Shown here one piece after another: positions 63,165 to 64,000 of a stretch of 64,000 nucleotides of DNA (its first letter is position 1; every line of letters begins with the position of its first letter). Under the pieces are notes generated by a model. That model had not been told where the DNA came from and ran no database searches. It saw nothing but the letters and a program-made list of their open reading frames with translations. The position numbers and the translations under genes were made by a program. Source of the DNA: Methylibium petroleiphilum PM1 (lineage in GTDB: Bacteria > Pseudomonadota > Gammaproteobacteria > Burkholderiales > Burkholderiaceae_C); NCBI RefSeq assembly GCF_000015725.1, contig NC_008825.1, forward strand, positions 3,782,001-3,846,000. The letters are read 5' to 3'.

Positions 63165-64000
63165 ATGCAAGCCTTTGCCCACGCCCACGCCACCCACCCC
63201 GACGCCCGACTGGCCCTGGGGCTGGTGTGCGCGCAGCTCGACGCCCAGCTCGCCGACCGCCCCGCGCCGACGCTGGGCTGGTGCTACCTGACCGACCACC
63301 ACGCCAACGCCGCCGAGGCCCTGCTGGCCGACCTGCGCGAGCGCTTCCCGGGCACCGCCTGGGTCGGCAGCGTCGGCATCGGCATCTGCGCGAGCGGTGT
63401 CGAGTACTTCGACGAGCCCGGGCTCGCGGTGATGCTGGCGGCGATGCCGCACGAACAGTTCCGCGTGTTCTCCGGACGTCGGCCGCTGCAGGGCGATGCC
63501 GGCTTCGTGCCGCACACGGCGCTGGTGCACGCCGACCCGTCGACGCCCGAGCTGTCGGAGCTGGTCGGCGAGTTGAGCGAGCGGGTCGACAGCGGCTACC
63601 TGTTCGGCGGCCTCGGCTCGGCGCGCAACCGCGTACTGACGATCGCCGCGCCCGGCGGCGACGACGCCGATGAAGGTGGCGTGTTCACCGGCGGCCTGTC
63701 GGGCGTGGCGTTCACGGCCGACGTGGCGATCGTCTCGCGCATCACCCAGGGCTGCCAGCCGGTGGGCCCGGTGCGGGCGATCACGCGGATCGAGCGCAAC
63801 GTGGTCTACGAGCTCGACGATCGACCCGCGCTCGACTGCCTGCTGGGCGATCTGGCCGTCGACGAGCAGGCGCCACGCGAGGCGCTGCCCCGCATGCGCA
63901 GCACGCTGGTCGGGCTGAGCGATACCGCGACCCCGCAGCCGGGCGAGTTCGTCACCGCGGCGCGCGGCCATGCCTTCGGCACCGAGACGCGCGTGCGCCA
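63165..64000 (+). CDS. FIST-domain sensory protein, C-terminus cut off by window edge
   Basis: Open frame of 278 codons still open at the window end. FIST N-like features: WCYLTDHHANAAEALLADLRERFPGTAWVGSVGIGICASG and GYLFGGLGSARNR. The FIST C region begins with the segment RITQGCQPVGPVRAITRIERNVVYELDDRPAL. The family is thought to sense small ligands, perhaps amino acids. An in-frame GTG at 63153 is an alternative start. It begins 20 bases after phaM. Confidence 0.85.
   Translation, partial: MQAFAHAHATHPDARLALGLVCAQLDAQLADRPAPTLGWCYLTDHHANAAEALLADLRERFPGTAWVGSVGIGICASGVEYFDEPGLAVMLAAMPHEQFRVFSGRRPLQGDAGFVPHTALVHADPSTPELSELVGELSERVDSGYLFGGLGSARNRVLTIAAPGGDDADEGGVFTGGLSGVAFTADVAIVSRITQGCQPVGPVRAITRIERNVVYELDDRPALDCLLGDLAVDEQAPREALPRMRSTLVGLSDTATPQPGEFVTAARGHAFGTETRVR

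Overview
This window looks like chromosomal DNA of a high-GC betaproteobacterium of the order Burkholderiales, probably near the Rubrivivax/Methylibium/Leptothrix group. Evidence: uniformly G/C-biased third codon positions, a metX-metW pair, a DUF3567 gene, PhaP and PhaM granule proteins, and an acdR-acdS pair. The placement is inference from gene content. I saw no rRNA, tRNA, CRISPR array or recognisable insertion sequence.

Layout. 1-7.2 kb: end of an M20 peptidase gene and a complete RND efflux operon (adaptor, MexF/OqxB-like pump, outer-membrane factor). 7.2-10.3 kb: an UndA-like diiron fatty-acid decarboxylase and metX-metW, with metX behind a SAM-II riboswitch and an intrinsic terminator. 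10.3-21.4 kb: a two-component system whose kinase is fused to an NCS1-type transporter, divergent from urtABCDE-fmdA-fmdB (uptake and hydrolysis of urea or short amides). 21.4-26.3 kb: a small repeat protein, a drug/H+ antiporter, a fatty-acid desaturase, and acdR/acdS (ACC deaminase). 26.2-30.4 kb: an AraC-type regulator fused in frame to a whole acetamidase/formamidase domain, divergent from a Tat-exported acetamidase/formamidase. 30.4-36.4 kb: small membrane and secreted proteins, an amidase-signature enzyme, phasin, and a regulator next to a beta-propeller gene. 36.4-39.5 kb: an accessory island with lower GC (NERD, HEPN/nucleotidyltransferase pair, DUF2971) lodged beside rlmN. 40.8-44.4 kb: aliphatic amidase amiE with a MoxR ATPase and a VWA partner. 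44.5-53.4 kb: glyoxalase, fluoroacetate-dehalogenase-like hydrolase, glutamate-synthase-domain protein, a second two-component system, GST, purB, pyrF. 53.4-64 kb: a molybdenum hydroxylase pair, a glutamine amidotransferase, a zinc metallopeptidase, DUF3567, DUF3108/IclR divergent from an FAH-family hydrolase, a retropepsin-like protease, PhaM and a FIST protein.

Theme. Between 11 and 44 kb there are five genes for amide- or ACC-cleaving enzymes from four families, a sixth amidase domain inside a regulator, a urea/amide ABC transporter and a transporter-kinase sensor. I read this as a region for getting ammonia from organic nitrogen. The two most unusual proteins are both sensors built from a metabolic protein: the transporter-kinase (about 11.2-14.6 kb) and the AraC-amidase fusion (about 26.2-28.8 kb).
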